Notes: a model not told the origin generated them from the sequence alone. A stretch of DNA of 64,000 nucleotides from an uncultured Clostridium sp. (GCA_934438135.1 CAKSBP010000001.1:186001-250000), one strand, 5' to 3'; counted from the stretch's first letter, positions 35,920 to 45,066 are shown. Numbers and translations: made by a program.

Positions 35920-37917
35920 TTATTTCACTATTCGAATATTCTTCTCGTCCCAATTACCTTCTGTTATTCCATCATCATTGTAAAGTTCGTAGCCTTTTCC
36001 TTCTGCTTTATAACCAATCAACTTCAGGCTATTATAATCAATTCTGCTTACCCTGTCAGCCTTTCCACCTAACGGAAGAATATGTTCTGGTCTTACAAAC
36101 ACAAGAACTTCTCCTAAGCCTGCTTCGATATAATGATGACCTTTTTCATATACTTTGGATTCATATTCTGATACACCCTTCATCTTCAGACAAAGCATAT
36201 CTTCTGGCAGATACACATATCTTCCTGTGGCATTCTGCTGATATACGGGTGCAATCATAATACTTTCCCCAACAAGAAGCTGGTCTTCCACCTGATTTAC
36301 ATATTCATCCTCTGTATAAACAAAAGAAAGAGGCAGAAACATCATCTCATTTTTGTAAACGGCTTTCATATATTCGCTGTATAAATAAGGAACCAAGGCA
36401 TATCTTAACTCCAGCATATTTCGAATAATATCTTTCTGTTTAAATTCATACAGTTCCTGATGTCTTGTTCCTATGGCTGCATGGTTACGGAATAATGGTG
36501 TGAACATTCCAAACTGAAGCCAACGAATCATCAAATCTTCCGTAATATTAGAACCAAATCCCCCAATATCCGCACCTGTATATAAAAATCCGCACATATT
36601 AAGAGATGGCATCATTTTTATATTTAGCAGAAGGTGGGACCACCAAGATGCATTGTCTCCAGTCCAGATTCCGCCATAACGATGAGCACCTATTGCAGAA
36701 GAACGAGAGAACATTAAAATACGTTTTCCTGGGACTAACTTTTCAAATGCCTCTTTGGCAGCTCTGGTCATATTGTAACCAAATAAATTATGGACTTTGT
36801 CATGACGGATTTTCTCTCCATCTACATTATGATAAAAACGTTTGTAATCGTCTGGATTATTAGCAATATTATTTACCGCATCACGAAGCTTAAAAACCGT
36901 ATTAATATCCAGATTTTCTCCCTTAACCGAATCAATATAGGAAAATGCATCCTTTAAACCTTCCTCAGAGTAAAAAATAGCTGGCTCATTCATATCATTC
37001 CAAAATCCATCAATTCCTTTTTCCAGAAGAACATTATACTTTTCACCAAACCAGGCTCTCGCTTCCTGATTTAAGAAATCTGGAAAATGGCACTTTCCCG
37101 GCCATACTCCTGCAACAAAGTCTGTCCCATCTTCTCTTTTACAGAAATATCCATTTTGCTTTCCTTCTTCATAAATTTTATACCCGTCTTCTATTTTGAC
37201 GCCTCCATCAATAATCGGCACCAGATGAATTTCATCCTGCTTCATATCCTGAATCAGCTGTTCAAAATCAGGGAACGTTTCACGATTAATCGTAAAGTCC
37301 TTATAAGCTTCCATATAATCAATATCCAGGTAAATGGCTTCCAATGGAAATTTCAACTCATCATATTTTCGTGCTACTTCTCTTACTTCATCCGAAGTCA
37401 TATAACTCCAGCGACTCTGCTGATAACCAAATGCCCATTTTGGTGCCATGTAACTTTGTCCAACTAATTCACGGAACGATTTCACTATTTCTATCAATGA
37501 ATTTTCTTCTATTATATATAAATCCAGATTAGAATCTGCTGCTTCTATTTTCAGTAAGTCCGTATCAGAATCCCCAATATCATATGTAATCGTGGATGGG
37601 CTGTCCAGAAATAAACCAAACATTTTTTTCTGGGAACTTACCATAATAAAATTGTGGGCTCCATAAAGAGAATGTTTCTCTTCCGTATGGCTGGAATCAT
37701 CGGAACAGTTCGATATATAAGTAAATCCTCTTTTGTTTATTCCTCTTACATTTTCTCCTAAGCCGTATACAATATCTGTTTTATCCATATTATATTGTAG
37801 GATAATAGTATTCCCTACTGAAACCTGAAGATAATCCGGAGCAGCTGTCATCTGCTCTGCACTTTTTACTACCGCATCCGTTCTGAAAACGTTTCCATAA
37901 GATACTCTGCGAACCAT
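35920..37917 (-). CDS. Glycoside hydrolase family 31 (alpha-glucosidase-like)
   Basis: A 665-residue GH31 enzyme. The substrate-binding segment WAFGYQQSRWSY, the barrel strand LEAIYLDIDYM, the nucleophile region GIDGFWNDMNEP and the acid/base region RYGGIWTGDNASWW are all present. Length and order fit cytoplasmic alpha-glucosidases; no signal peptide is seen. It should release glucose or related sugars from alpha-linked oligosaccharides. Start: ATG with a perfect AAGGAGG seven bases upstream. It is transcribed away from the cad operon, and the two promoters overlap. Confidence 0.94.
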   Translation of the reverse strand: MVRRVSYGNVFRTDAVVKSAEQMTAAPDYLQVSVGNTIILQYNMDKTDIVYGLGENVRGINKRGFTYISNCSDDSSHTEEKHSLYGAHNFIMVSSQKKMFGLFLDSPSTITYDIGDSDTDLLKIEAADSNLDLYIIEENSLIEIVKSFRELVGQSYMAPKWAFGYQQSRWSYMTSDEVREVARKYDELKFPLEAIYLDIDYMEAYKDFTINRETFPDFEQLIQDMKQDEIHLVPIIDGGVKIEDGYKIYEEGKQNGYFCKREDGTDFVAGVWPGKCHFPDFLNQEARAWFGEKYNVLLEKGIDGFWNDMNEPAIFYSEEGLKDAFSYIDSVKGENLDINTVFKLRDAVNNIANNPDDYKRFYHNVDGEKIRHDKVHNLFGYNMTRAAKEAFEKLVPGKRILMFSRSSAIGAHRYGGIWTGDNASWWSHLLLNIKMMPSLNMCGFLYTGADIGGFGSNITEDLMIRWLQFGMFTPLFRNHAAIGTRHQELYEFKQKDIIRNMLELRYALVPYLYSEYMKAVYKNEMMFLPLSFVYTEDEYVNQVEDQLLVGESIMIAPVYQQNATGRYVYLPEDMLCLKMKGVSEYESKVYEKGHHYIEAGLGEVLVFVRPEHILPLGGKADRVSRIDYNSLKLIGYKAEGKGYELYNDDGITEGNWDEKNIRIVK

Positions 37918-37970
37918 GCATGAACCTCCTTATAAGCTGTTTTTTATTTTAGATTTAACTATGCTAAAAA

Positions 37971-37999
37971 ATTATATCATTAATGGTTGACAATGAAAA
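37971..37999 (-). promoter_or_regulatory. Promoter of the GH31 gene
   Basis: TATAAT at 37976-37971 (minus) with a weak -35 TTTTCA 17 bases upstream. It overlaps the -35 box of the divergent cadC promoter. Confidence 0.55.
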
Positions 38000-38015
38000 G
38001 TAATTATATTAATAT
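37987..38015 (+). promoter_or_regulatory. Promoter of the cad operon
   Basis: Consensus TTGACA (37987-37992), 17-base spacer, TAATAT (38010-38015). The start point would fall at about 38022, inside the operator. Confidence 0.85.
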
Positions 38016-38019
38016 TAAT

Positions 38020-38039
38020 ATATGAACAATGGTTCATAT
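38020..38039 (+). promoter_or_regulatory. ArsR/CadC-type operator
   Basis: Perfect inverted repeat ATATGAAC-AATG-GTTCATAT over the predicted transcription start. It has the TGAAC..GTTCA core of SmtB/CadC-family operators. Binding would block initiation until metal is sensed. Confidence 0.82.
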
Positions 38040-38054
38040 GAAGGAGCGTTTCTC

Positions 38055-38441
38055 ATGAGTGATGAAAAAAAAATAAAGAAAGAAAATTCAGCATATATCG
38101 AAACCTGTGATTTTCTCTGTGTTCATCCGGATGAGGTGCAGAAAGTCTACGACGAAATGCCAGCAGAAGAAAATCTTTACGATTTAGCTGAACTCTTTAA
38201 AGTATTTGGTGATACCACACGTATTAAAATCTTATACGTTTTGTTTGAAAGCGAAATGTGTGTCTGTGATTTAGCAAATGTACTGAATATGACACAGAGT
38301 GCTATCTCCCACCAGCTGAGAGTATTAAAACAAAACCGCCTGGTAAAATTCAGACGTGAAGGAAAGAATATTATTTATTTTCTTGCTGATGAGCACGTCC
38401 GTACTATGATTGACCAGGGTATGGAACATATTAATGAATAA
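38055..38441 (+). CDS. cadC: ArsR-family metal sensor repressor, CadC type
   Basis: About 128 residues. An N-terminal CDFLC (C-x3-C) and the helix motif EMCVCDLANVL together recreate the four-Cys Cd/Pb site of S. aureus CadC. The winged-helix recognition helix reads NMTQSAISHQLRVLKQNRLV, and the C-terminal LADEHVRTMIDQGMEH would supply the alpha-5 zinc site. It should repress itself and the downstream pump. The ATG at 38055 has AAGGAG nine bases upstream; an earlier in-frame ATG at 38022 lies in the operator and is rejected. Confidence 0.92.
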   Translation: MSDEKKIKKENSAYIETCDFLCVHPDEVQKVYDEMPAEENLYDLAELFKVFGDTTRIKILYVLFESEMCVCDLANVLNMTQSAISHQLRVLKQNRLVKFRREGKNIIYFLADEHVRTMIDQGMEHINE

Positions 38442-38458
38442 GAAAGGAAATGATAATT

Positions 38459-38677
38459 ATGAAAAAAGTATTTAAATTAGAAGATTTAGACTGTGCAAAC
38501 TGTGCTGCAAAAATGGAAGAAGCGATTAAACAATTAGACCATGTAAACTCTGCGAGAGTTAATTTTATGACTCAGAAACTGACAATTGATATTGAAGATG
38601 CTCATTTTGATGAAACAATGAAAATCGTACAGAAAACAATGAATAAAGTAGAACCTGACTGCACTATTATTTTTTAA
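38459..38677 (+). CDS. Heavy-metal-associated (HMA) metallochaperone-like protein
   Basis: A 72-residue ferredoxin-like HMA domain. The metal motif is LEDLDCANCAAKM (CxxC). It stands alone, where in many CadA/ZntA pumps this domain is fused to the N-terminus; the ATPase next door has none, so this may be the detached domain. Start at ATG 38459 because AAAGGAAA is well placed for it but too close to the ATG at 38450. Last residue is 21 bases before the ATPase start. Confidence 0.9.
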   Translation: MKKVFKLEDLDCANCAAKMEEAIKQLDHVNSARVNFMTQKLTIDIEDAHFDETMKIVQKTMNKVEPDCTIIF

Positions 38678-38698
38678 TATTTGCAAGGGGGGGGCAAA

Positions 38699-40555
38699 AT
38701 GACAAAAAAACAGAAAAAAACGCTTAAACTAATTATTTCCAGCCTTATTATATTTGTCATTACACTTCTACTTCCAGTCAATGAAAACATAAAACTGGTA
38801 CTTTACCTGATTTCCTATCTGATTGTTGGACGGGAAGTCATTATGAAAGCCATTCGCAACATCCGAAACGGTCAGGTTTTCGATGAAAACTTTTTAATGA
38901 TGCTGGCCACGGTTGGTGCCTTTCTAATCGGCGAATATCCAGAAGGTGCTGCTGTTATTGTGTTTTACCGTATCGGTGAATTATTTGAACAGGTTGCTGT
39001 TGGAAAGTCCCGTCAGTCTATCAGTGATTTGATGGATATCTGCCCGGAATACGCTAATGTAGAACGTAATGGTGTTATCGAAGAAGTTGATCCGGAAGAA
39101 GTTTCTATTGACGAAATTATTGTAATCAAAGCTGGAGAGAAAATTCCACTAGACGGCGTTGTAATCGACGGAAAATCAACCATCGATACTTCTGCTCTTA
39201 CTGGTGAATCCGTTCCACGCAGCGTAAATATAGGAGAAAGCGTATTAAGTGGAACTATTAACCTGACAGGAATGTTAAAAGTAAAAGTAACGAAAGAATT
39301 TGGTGAGTCTACTGTTTCTAAAATCCTTGATTTAGTGGAAAACGCCAGCAACAAAAAAGCAGAATCAGAACAGTTTATTACCCGTTTCTCAAAATATTAT
39401 ACACCTGCAGTTGTAATTATTGCTGTGCTTCTGGCATTTATTCCACCGTTTTTTATCAGCGGTCACCCATTTGCCGACTGGATTCACAGAGGACTCATTT
39501 TCTTAGTTATCTCCTGCCCTTGTGCACTGGTTATTTCCGTTCCATTAAGTTTCTTTGGTGGAATTGGTGGTGCATCCAAAATCGGTGTACTTGTTAAAGG
39601 AAGCAATTATCTAGAGCTTCTTGCTAAATCAGAAATTGTAGTAATGGATAAAACCGGAACACTTACAAAAGGTTCTTTTGAAGTATCCGATATTGTGCCT
39701 GTGTCTCTTTCCAAAGAACAGCTTTTGGAATACTGTGCATACGCAGAATTTTACAGCACGCATCCAATTTCTCTTTCTCTGAAAAAAGCTTATGGAAAAA
39801 AAATTGTTCAGACAAGACTTTCCGATGTAGAAGAGCTTTCCGGACACGGTGTTTCTGCCAAGCTGAACAATGACATTATCCATGCTGGTAATGAAAAACT
39901 GATGAAAAAAATCGGTCTTTCGGTTCCAGTAAACCCTTCTGCAGGAACAATTGTTTATGTTGCAGTAAATAAAAATTATGCCGGATACATTATCATTGAG
40001 GATCAGATTAAAGAAGATGCAAAAAAAGCCATTACAGACATGAAAAAGAGTGGTGTAAAACGTATTGTCATGCTGACTGGTGACCACAAAAAAACCGCTG
40101 AGCATGTTGCCACAGCCATCGGAATTGATGAAGTGCATTCCGAACTGCTTCCTGGAGATAAAGTTGACCAGGTGGAACGCCTGATTAACAGCACATCTGC
40201 CAAAGGAAAACTCGTATTCGTCGGTGATGGAATTAATGACGCACCGGTTCTTACAAGAGCCGATATTGGTATTGCTATGGGAGGACTTGGTTCCGATGCT
40301 GCTATAGAAGCTGCAGATATTGTTATCATGACTGATGAACCATCCAAAATTGCTTCCGCAATTGCTATCAGCCGCAAAACACTCCGTATTGTTTATCAGA
40401 ATATTATTTTTGCCCTTGCGGTAAAATTCTTTATTCTCGGTCTGGGTGCATTTGGTATGGCTACCATGTGGGAAGCTGTATTCGCTGATGTGGGAGTTTC
40501 CGTTATTGCAATTTTAAATGCAGCAAGAGCATTGAAAGTAAAAGGAATTCATTAA
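38699..40555 (+). CDS. cadA: P1B-type Zn/Cd/Pb-exporting ATPase
   Basis: A 618-residue P-type ATPase. Phosphatase motif ALTGES, CPC metal motif in SCPCALVISVP, phosphorylation motif VMDKTGTLTKG, the HP locus in YSTHPISLS and the hinge VGDGINDAPVLTRADIGIAM are present. The last helix carries FADVGVSVIAILNAARAL, the Asp typical of the Zn/Cd subgroup (P1B-2). There is no N-terminal HMA domain. Start ATG 38699 after GGGGGG. Regulated with cadC and the HMA gene; together they form a metal efflux unit. Confidence 0.93.
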   Translation: MTKKQKKTLKLIISSLIIFVITLLLPVNENIKLVLYLISYLIVGREVIMKAIRNIRNGQVFDENFLMMLATVGAFLIGEYPEGAAVIVFYRIGELFEQVAVGKSRQSISDLMDICPEYANVERNGVIEEVDPEEVSIDEIIVIKAGEKIPLDGVVIDGKSTIDTSALTGESVPRSVNIGESVLSGTINLTGMLKVKVTKEFGESTVSKILDLVENASNKKAESEQFITRFSKYYTPAVVIIAVLLAFIPPFFISGHPFADWIHRGLIFLVISCPCALVISVPLSFFGGIGGASKIGVLVKGSNYLELLAKSEIVVMDKTGTLTKGSFEVSDIVPVSLSKEQLLEYCAYAEFYSTHPISLSLKKAYGKKIVQTRLSDVEELSGHGVSAKLNNDIIHAGNEKLMKKIGLSVPVNPSAGTIVYVAVNKNYAGYIIIEDQIKEDAKKAITDMKKSGVKRIVMLTGDHKKTAEHVATAIGIDEVHSELLPGDKVDQVERLINSTSAKGKLVFVGDGINDAPVLTRADIGIAMGGLGSDAAIEAADIVIMTDEPSKIASAIAISRKTLRIVYQNIIFALAVKFFILGLGAFGMATMWEAVFADVGVSVIAILNAARALKVKGIH

Positions 40556-40561
40556 GCTTTA

Positions 40562-40606
40562 AAGGCGTGGCGAAAGAATTTTAAAATTCTTTCACCACGC
40601 CTCTTT
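40562..40606 (+). terminator. Terminator of the cad operon
   Basis: AGGCGTGG-C-GAAAGAATT / AAATTCTTTC-A-CCACGCCT hairpin of about 17 bp with one mismatch, followed by CTTTT, just after the ATPase stop. Confidence 0.9.
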
Positions 40607-40642
40607 TATATTTATACAGAACTAAAGTCATATACATATTTT

Positions 40643-41233
40643 TCACAATTTCTCAATATGATTTCTGATATAAGAACCAACCATTGCCTCCAGTGTTTTC
40701 TTCTTCTGTAAACTTTTATAATTCTCATCAAATTTCTGAAAGGGATACTTCCAATATAATATTTCATATTCTCTCTGGTTATAATAAGTAAACTGTTCCA
40801 AACTGTTTAAATCCAGTTTATTTTTATGTACAAAGTCATATACCATCTGACGATATGCCCCTGCATTTAAATCAGATAAAGCATCCAGCAGATACGGTGC
40901 CTGTAATTTACAGGATGCAAAATAGTTTAACATTCCTCCACGTTCCATTTCATGCCCAAATGTACCTGCACAATATACCGTTCTCTCAATATCGGTCATA
41001 TGTAAAAGCATCTCTGGCTCTTCTCGATACATTCTGTAACGATCACGGATACGGTTTATAACTGCTTTCGTAAGCTGTTCATCTGATATATCTACCTGTT
41101 GTTTTGCTACTGTGTCTGCTCCTCTTTTCAATTCTTCACTGCAATGAAAAGAAATCATTCTTCCTAATACAAATACGACAGCTGCACCCCCGCACAATAT
41201 AGCAAAACAGTTTTTCAGTCGCTTCAAATTCAT
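40643..41233 (-). CDS. Membrane-anchored DMP19/DUF4375-like protein
   Basis: A 196-residue protein. One N-terminal hydrophobic segment (about 9-30) acts as anchor or signal. Residues about 50-190 resemble the DMP19-like DUF4375 fold: FGHEMERGGMLNYFASC and LSDLNAGAYRQMVYDF. DMP19 proteins have been linked to DNA mimicry, but the family is broad and membrane-anchored members have no known role. AGGGGGA precedes the ATG. No co-transcribed partner is obvious; the next gene upstream is 55 bases away. Confidence 0.7.
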   Translation of the reverse strand: MNLKRLKNCFAILCGGAAVVFVLGRMISFHCSEELKRGADTVAKQQVDISDEQLTKAVINRIRDRYRMYREEPEMLLHMTDIERTVYCAGTFGHEMERGGMLNYFASCKLQAPYLLDALSDLNAGAYRQMVYDFVHKNKLDLNSLEQFTYYNQREYEILYWKYPFQKFDENYKSLQKKKTLEAMVGSYIRNHIEKL

Positions 41234-41288
41234 CTATCCCCCTGCCTCTTTTTCCATAAAAGAACATGGCAGAATCCCGCCATGTCCA

Positions 41289-41945
41289 TCATAAACCGCA
41301 TAATCGTATCCTTCTATAACATAATTGAAATAATACAAACATGCTTTTCTTCATAATCTGAATTCTTCCAAGCTCCTCAAAGAAATGCTCTGCTTCCTTC
41401 GATTCTATATCACTATATGTCAATAAATTTCCTTCATAAAATAAATCATCTTTAAAACAGATTCCAATATCCTCCGGTGTATAGGCCGAAATTCTTTTTT
41501 CATTTTTTAGATGAAACCCCATAAATAAAAGAAAATGGGCTGCAAATTCTGAACAGGTATACGCTTTAAATGTACGAAAACCGTGAAACAGCGGAAACGT
41601 CAATGCAGAAAATAAATTGTATAAATATTCCGGATCTTCATAAATAGCAAGTGTAAAATCCTTTCCTGCCAAATACATTTCTTCTTCTACTTCCAGTCGA
41701 TAAATCTGGACTGGTACATATTCTACTTTTCCCAGCGAAAAACGCTCTGGGAATTCTTTTACCATCCCTCCTACAATAGGAGTCTTATTCTGACATCTTG
41801 CAAATGAATACATTTCCTCCAGCTTCTCATCAAAAGCAATGGAAACGTGATTATAGTTTTGTTTTGCAACCTTACGGATAAGCCAGCCAAATTTGGTTGG
41901 TGTCTGGGACAAGATAATATAAATATATCTCTTCTCTATGTCCAT
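41289..41945 (-). CDS. Permuted NlpC/P60 (papain-like) family protein
   Basis: A 218-residue protein without signal peptide. The His-side motif YNHVSIAFDEKLEEMYSF comes first, and the likely nucleophile is in AYTCSEFAAHFL (about residue 130), the order seen in permuted NlpC/P60 proteins (YiiX/LRAT-like). These are thiol hydrolases or acyltransferases on peptides or lipids; the substrate cannot be told. GGAAG lies before the ATG. Probably monocistronic. Confidence 0.7.
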   Translation of the reverse strand: MDIEKRYIYIILSQTPTKFGWLIRKVAKQNYNHVSIAFDEKLEEMYSFARCQNKTPIVGGMVKEFPERFSLGKVEYVPVQIYRLEVEEEMYLAGKDFTLAIYEDPEYLYNLFSALTFPLFHGFRTFKAYTCSEFAAHFLLFMGFHLKNEKRISAYTPEDIGICFKDDLFYEGNLLTYSDIESKEAEHFFEELGRIQIMKKSMFVLFQLCYRRIRLCGL

Positions 41946-42233
41946 ATTTTTCTTCCTTTCGCAAAAACATTATATAATTGTTTATAAAAAATATTATAAC
42001 ATTTGTTTCGTTTTCTAACTAGTGAAAGTTTCATCCAAAAATCTTTCTTCAACTACAATAAGACTTTTCTATAACATAAAAATGGGTGCCGCATTCGCAG
42101 CACCCACTACACGTCCAAAAGGAACGCTTAATCCAAATTATTATTTATAAGAGGAATTTCTCTTAACTATATTTAAATTTTACTCCTATTTGTATAGATT
42201 GTCAAATTATTTTACATCTGTTATCCATATATC
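41946..42233. other. Spacer of 288 bases with one terminator
   Basis: AT-rich. It holds the terminator at 42078-42106 and a small AAGAG/CTCTT hairpin near 42150-42162. I see no gene, and the T-box signature GGNACCGCG is absent. Confidence 0.6.
42078..42106 (-). terminator. Terminator downstream of the aminotransferase gene
   Basis: On the minus strand TGGGTGCTGC-GAAT-GCGGCACCCA followed by TTTTT: a 10-bp stem with one G-T pair. It lies about 130 bases past the stop. Confidence 0.88.
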
Positions 42234-43364
42234 TTATAATATCTCCTGAAGGAAAATCTGTTCCATATCGGCCTGCAGGAATACACCTGCCTCAGTAAGA
42301 ACTGCCTGTAATGCGTGAAATGTTTCCTGCATATTTTCTTTTGTTGCATTGGTTCCCATGTGACCGATACGAATTACTTTTCCTTCCAGTTCCCCAAAAG
42401 AACCTGCAATCATGATACCGAATTTCTGCTTCATTCCTTCTAAAATTTCTTCAGCACTTACCCCTTCGGGTACATCAAATACAGTTACTGTATTGGAAAA
42501 TCCACTTTCAAGATGAAGCTTTAGTCCTGCTTGTCTGACCGCCTCACGGGATGCAGCCCCAATCCTGGCATGGCGTTCTAGCATGCCTTTGTCTGCCTTA
42601 ATATTATCAAATGCCACACGAAGTCCATAAATATCGCTGATCGGCATGGTATATGGGAACCATTTTTTTTCGTAATAACCTTCAAATACCATTAAGTTGG
42701 CATAAAATGAAGCAATCGGTGTCTTTCTATTTTTCATAGCAGCTTTCGCATCATCACTAACAACAACAAATGTTAATCCTGGAGGTGCAGACACTGCTTT
42801 TTGAGAACCACCGCATAGAATATCTATCTGATCATCATCTACACGCACTTCTTCACCAAACATTCCAGATACCGAATCTACTACTGTCATAATGCCATAC
42901 TTCTTTAACAAAGGACAGATTTTTGAAATATTATTTAACATACCACTTGGTGTATCACAATGAACCACTGTTGCATATTTAAAGTCATGATTTTCTTTTA
43001 AATACTCTTCCAGCTTTGTAACATCTATTTCATTCAAATAGTCTACTGTATATAAAACAGGATTTCCACCATACATGCTGACAAAATCTTTAAATCCATT
43101 TCCATAAATTCCGTTATCAATAATTAATACACGGTCACCCGGTTCGGTCATAGAAGCACATGCTGCTTCAAGTCCCAGAATTCCCTCTCCACCAAGAATC
43201 AAAGTTTCATTTTTAGTGTAAAGCAGTTCACTGATTAATTCACAGGTTTCTTTATAAAATTCACAAAATGTCACATCCAAATCCGGATTAGTGCATTCCA
43301 TACTTCTCGCTTTTCGTACATTCTCCAACACCTGAGTCGGCCCTGGCGTCATAATTTTATACAT
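42234..43364 (-). CDS. Class V aminotransferase (alanine-glyoxylate/serine-pyruvate type)
   Basis: A 376-residue PLP enzyme. MTPGPTQVLENV is the family N-terminus, VDSVSGMFGEE holds the cofactor-binding Asp and GGSQKAVSAPPGLTFV carries the Schiff-base Lys. The C-terminal RIGHMG motif is also present. It should transfer the amino group of a small amino acid such as alanine or serine to glyoxylate or pyruvate; PucG-type ureidoglycine activity is an alternative. The ATG at 43364 has GGAGG eight bases upstream. It lies 33 bases after an ECF S component. Confidence 0.9.
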   Translation of the reverse strand: MYKIMTPGPTQVLENVRKARSMECTNPDLDVTFCEFYKETCELISELLYTKNETLILGGEGILGLEAACASMTEPGDRVLIIDNGIYGNGFKDFVSMYGGNPVLYTVDYLNEIDVTKLEEYLKENHDFKYATVVHCDTPSGMLNNISKICPLLKKYGIMTVVDSVSGMFGEEVRVDDDQIDILCGGSQKAVSAPPGLTFVVVSDDAKAAMKNRKTPIASFYANLMVFEGYYEKKWFPYTMPISDIYGLRVAFDNIKADKGMLERHARIGAASREAVRQAGLKLHLESGFSNTVTVFDVPEGVSAEEILEGMKQKFGIMIAGSFGELEGKVIRIGHMGTNATKENMQETFHALQAVLTEAGVFLQADMEQIFLQEIL

Positions 43365-43397
43365 CACGTAATCCTCCAATACTTTCTATCCATTCCT

Positions 43398-43946
43398 CTA
43401 ACTCATTATTCTATCAGAAATTACTTTTATTCTTCCGGCAATAACAGCTACAATTACTGCTGCTGTAGCAACCTGAATAATATTTCCCGGTATCGACATA
43501 ACCGGCGCAATCCAGTTTCCATAAATAATTCCTTCTGCTACATAATATCCTGCAATCTTTATTATAAGGGCGAGAGCCATTGCAAAAACTCTCCAGCCGA
43601 ATTTCTGGTGTTTTTCTGTTACTGCTCCAACGATATATCCCATGAACCCTACAATCACGAATGTAAACGGTGCCCATAAGGTCCATCCGGAAAGCAAATC
43701 AAATGCTCCCATACCAATGCTTCCTGCTATTGCTCCAGTTTTCCTTCCATAGAGAATCGCTGCTAAAAATAATGGAACATTTCCTAAATGAATTAGCCCG
43801 CCGTTTCCTCCGAATGGCAGACGTATGTTCACAAATGCAGTAAATACATAAGTTAATGCAGTAAATACTGCTGCAATCACCCAAAACCGGATATCGGATC
43901 TGCCCATAATTTTTCCCTGTGTGTCCGCTACGCTGTTCTGTCTCAT
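43398..43946 (-). CDS. ECF transporter substrate-binding (S) component
   Basis: A 182-residue membrane protein with about six helices. The S-component hallmarks are TALTYVFTAFVNIRLPF, GGLIHLGNVPLFLAAILYG and GAIAGSIGMGAFDLLSGWTLW. The closest types I know are the HmpT/PdxU-like vitamin transporters; the following PLP enzyme makes a B6-type substrate possible but unproven. The shared energising module (EcfA/EcfT) is not in the window. GAGGAGT precedes the ATG. Confidence 0.85.
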   Translation of the reverse strand: MRQNSVADTQGKIMGRSDIRFWVIAAVFTALTYVFTAFVNIRLPFGGNGGLIHLGNVPLFLAAILYGRKTGAIAGSIGMGAFDLLSGWTLWAPFTFVIVGFMGYIVGAVTEKHQKFGWRVFAMALALIIKIAGYYVAEGIIYGNWIAPVMSIPGNIIQVATAAVIVAVIAGRIKVISDRIMS

Positions 43947-44038
43947 ATTGACTCCTCTTTTCCTTTGTTTTGCAGTTCGCTTTTTTATGTACTGCTTTTA
44001 TACTACTTTTTAATTGCCTATAAGCATACTTGCATTTT

Positions 44039-44091
44039 GGCTGTTTGAAAACAGCCAGTTTTGAATTATTTGAGGATACCAGATAATTCAA
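44039..44091 (-). repeat. Two adjacent inverted repeats in the ECF gene leader
   Basis: GGCTGTTT-GA-AAACAGCC (44039-44056) and TTGAATTAT-N13-ATAATTCAA (44061-44091) lie 95-145 bases before the ECF S gene. Neither has a T-run on the minus strand, so they may be a structured leader or protein sites. Confidence 0.6.
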
Positions 44092-44161
44092 GATAGAAAT
44101 ATAATCTATTTTTTCCCTATTCGCAAACTTTATAGCATCTTTAATAAACCTATAACTATAT

Positions 44162-44196
44162 AAAAATCCATCTGCAGTAAGAACTACAAATGGATT
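44162..44196 (-). terminator. Terminator of the DUF4300 lipoprotein gene
   Basis: On the minus strand AATCCATTTGTAG pairs with CTGCAGATGGATT (13 bp, some G-T), six-base loop, followed by TTTTTATA. Confidence 0.85.
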
Positions 44197-44202
44197 CTTC
44201 TA

Positions 44203-45066
44203 CTACTCCATTACTTTATCATTTTCCAAAACAAATGCATGATAATCTTCCTTCTCTGTCCTATATTCCTTCCGTCCCAAAAGCATATTCGATAACTCTT
44301 TTTTTGTCTTAAATTTAGTAACCTGATATGGCATGAACGCACCTAACTTTTCTACAAAATAGTAAATACCTTCATCTGTTTTTAGTAAAATTCCACAATG
44401 ACCAACATGCAGCACCTTTGCATCTGGATCATTCATAATTACACTGATTAGAGATACATTCCCCTTTGGAAATTTGACACCACGCTCTTTCCATGCATCT
44501 GGAAATGCTTTTTCATAGTCTTCTCCCACTTCTGCATCGGCAGCAGAGACTTCATGAAATAAAGCAATATAATCTTTCTTAGATTTTGAAAGAATTTTAT
44601 ATCTACTGTTACTTTCCAGTTCATTTATATCCCTCGTAAGATAAGAGCCCGAATTTTCAAGGCCTTTTGTCTTAATCTTGTCCTTCAATATAAGAAACGC
44701 TGCAATCCTGCTATTAGCATCGGTTTTTCCTTTATTTTCAGCCTCCCAGTTGCTGGATATCACCGAATCTTTATAATTCATTTTTTCTATTGGAGTCCAC
44801 TCCCCTGTCAAACCAGCATTGCTTCCCACATCACGGTTAAATCGGTTGACCCACTTAAAAAACTCTGCAACATTAGACAGTTCTTCTTTTTCCATGATTT
44901 TTTTCACTTCTATTTCCTGATCATCTGCTTCAAATAAATTGGAATAGCAGTCTGTCTGCTGGTTTCCAGATGAAGTACCAGTTCCACCCGATGCCCCTGA
45001 AGTACTACATCCAGAAATCAGAACCATACAGAGCATTATTACCGATATAACTCTTTGCTTCTTCAA
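44203..45066 (-). CDS. DUF4300 family lipoprotein
   Basis: About 288 residues. A short signal peptide ends in the lipobox LISGCSTSG, so the protein is a surface lipoprotein. DCYSNLFEADDQ, AEFFKWVNRFN and VLHVGHCGILLKTDEGIYYF are features I associate with DUF4300, a family of unknown function with an NlpC/P60-like HVGH segment. The frame is open to 45138, but GGAGGGA lies six bases before a TTG at 45066. That start gives a textbook signal peptide (LKKQRVISVIMLC), so I choose it. Divergent from the multicopper oxidase gene. Confidence 0.78.
   Translation of the reverse strand: MKKQRVISVIMLCMVLISGCSTSGASGGTGTSSGNQQTDCYSNLFEADDQEIEVKKIMEKEELSNVAEFFKWVNRFNRDVGSNAGLTGEWTPIEKMNYKDSVISSNWEAENKGKTDANSRIAAFLILKDKIKTKGLENSGSYLTRDINELESNSRYKILSKSKKDYIALFHEVSAADAEVGEDYEKAFPDAWKERGVKFPKGNVSLISVIMNDPDAKVLHVGHCGILLKTDEGIYYFVEKLGAFMPYQVTKFKTKKELSNMLLGRKEYRTEKEDYHAFVLENDKVME

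Noticed and set aside
42078..42170. Possible T-box or other riboswitch before 41945
   Set aside because: The T-box GGNACCGCG signature is absent and the GC hairpin with T-run is better read as the terminator of the aminotransferase gene.
43414..44091. Alternative minus-strand frames over the ECF gene
   Set aside because: The 182-codon frame gives a clear S-component with a good RBS; the others are Asn/Cys/Lys-rich shadows.
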